Below are positions 5,799 through 6,148 of a DNA stretch of 6,148 nt, in pieces. Where the stretch lies: contig JAGBXH010000249.1 of NCBI GenBank assembly GCA_017629395.1, positions 1 through 6,148 on the forward strand, in the 5' to 3' direction. A program made the translations under genes and the position numbers. Every line of letters begins with the position of its first letter. Within the stretch, counting starts at the first letter, position 1. Under the pieces are notes generated by a model that did not search any database, was not told where the DNA came from, and was given only the letters and a program-made list of their open reading frames with translations. This DNA is from Clostridia bacterium. Its GTDB lineage: Bacteria; Bacillota; Clostridia; Oscillospirales; CAG-272.

Positions 5799-6148
5799 AT
5801 GGAATACGGTTTGCAATTATTCAGCGTACGCGACATTACGGGTAACGATCTGGAAGGCGCACTCAAGGCGGTTGCCGAGCTGGGATATTCCTCCGTGGAG
5901 TATGCAGGCTTTTTCGGTCATAGCGCAGAGGAGGTTGCAGCATGGCAGGAAAAGTACGGTCTTACCTGCGCGGGCACGCACTCGGGCACGGGTGAGCTGC
6001 TTCCCGAGAACATTGACGCGACCATTGCGTACCACAAGACCATCGGCAACAAGAAGTTCATCATTCCCGGTGAGGATCTGAGCACGCTGGAAAAGATCGA
6101 TCGCTTTGCTTCTATCGTCAACGCGGCTATTCCCAAGATGGCAGAGGC
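5799..6148 (+). CDS. Sugar phosphate isomerase/epimerase-like TIM barrel (partial)
   Basis: The first 116 codons are present and the gene runs off the window. The opening MEYGLQLFSVRD, the LGYSSVEYAGF segment at residues 29-39 and the AGTHSG segment at 58-63 (H61) are typical of the xylose-isomerase-like / AP endonuclease family 2 TIM barrels. These are usually annotated as sugar phosphate isomerase/epimerase and act on sugars, inositols or related compounds with a divalent metal. Later metal ligands lie beyond the edge and cannot be checked. The start is supported by aaggag at 5786-5791, seven bases before the ATG. It follows the PHP gene by 26 bp with no terminator, so the two are probably co-transcribed from 4961-4989. 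The family is fairly sure; the reaction is not. Confidence 0.85.
   Translation, partial: MEYGLQLFSVRDITGNDLEGALKAVAELGYSSVEYAGFFGHSAEEVAAWQEKYGLTCAGTHSGTGELLPENIDATIAYHKTIGNKKFIIPGEDLSTLEKIDRFASIVNAAIPKMAE

Overview
The window looks like chromosomal DNA from a spore-forming member of the Clostridia, probably a gut lineage. The evidence is a full-length spoIVA (spore coat morphogenesis), strong purine-rich ribosome binding sites, consensus housekeeping promoters, intrinsic terminators and carbohydrate-related genes. No phage, plasmid, CRISPR, tRNA or rRNA signal was seen.

Layout. Positions 1-47 are the 3' end of an unidentified gene, closed by a strong terminator (56-90). Positions 106-424 hold a large imperfect inverted repeat built from two diverged copies of a roughly 135-nt element, each folding into four hairpins. 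A probable sigma-E promoter (470-498) then leads into spoIVA (532-2010), which ends in a terminator. A perfect TTGACA-N17-TATAAT promoter (2052-2080) and a leader with a terminator-like hairpin (2121-2147) precede a GH42-type beta-galactosidase (2175-4226). That gene ends in a terminator identical to the one after spoIVA. Next come three copies of a short palindrome at an exact 53-bp period (4298-4430). A minus-strand gene (4438-4896) encodes a small helical protein, tentatively a ferritin-like fold with degenerate metal ligands. Divergent from it, a second perfect sigma-A promoter (4961-4989) drives a PHP-domain phosphoesterase (5020-5772). A sugar phosphate isomerase/epimerase-like gene (5799 to the window edge) follows 26 bp later, probably in the same operon.

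How the genes fit together. spoIVA is a self-contained sporulation unit. The GH42 enzyme has no signal peptide and would act in the cytoplasm on imported galactosides. The PHP protein and the isomerase-like protein are likely co-transcribed and suggest sugar-phosphate or related small-molecule metabolism, but neither substrate can be read from the sequence. I see no clear new multi-gene system. The least explained material is non-coding: the four-hairpin inverted repeat before spoIVA, the possible attenuator in the GH42 leader, and the 53-bp palindrome array.
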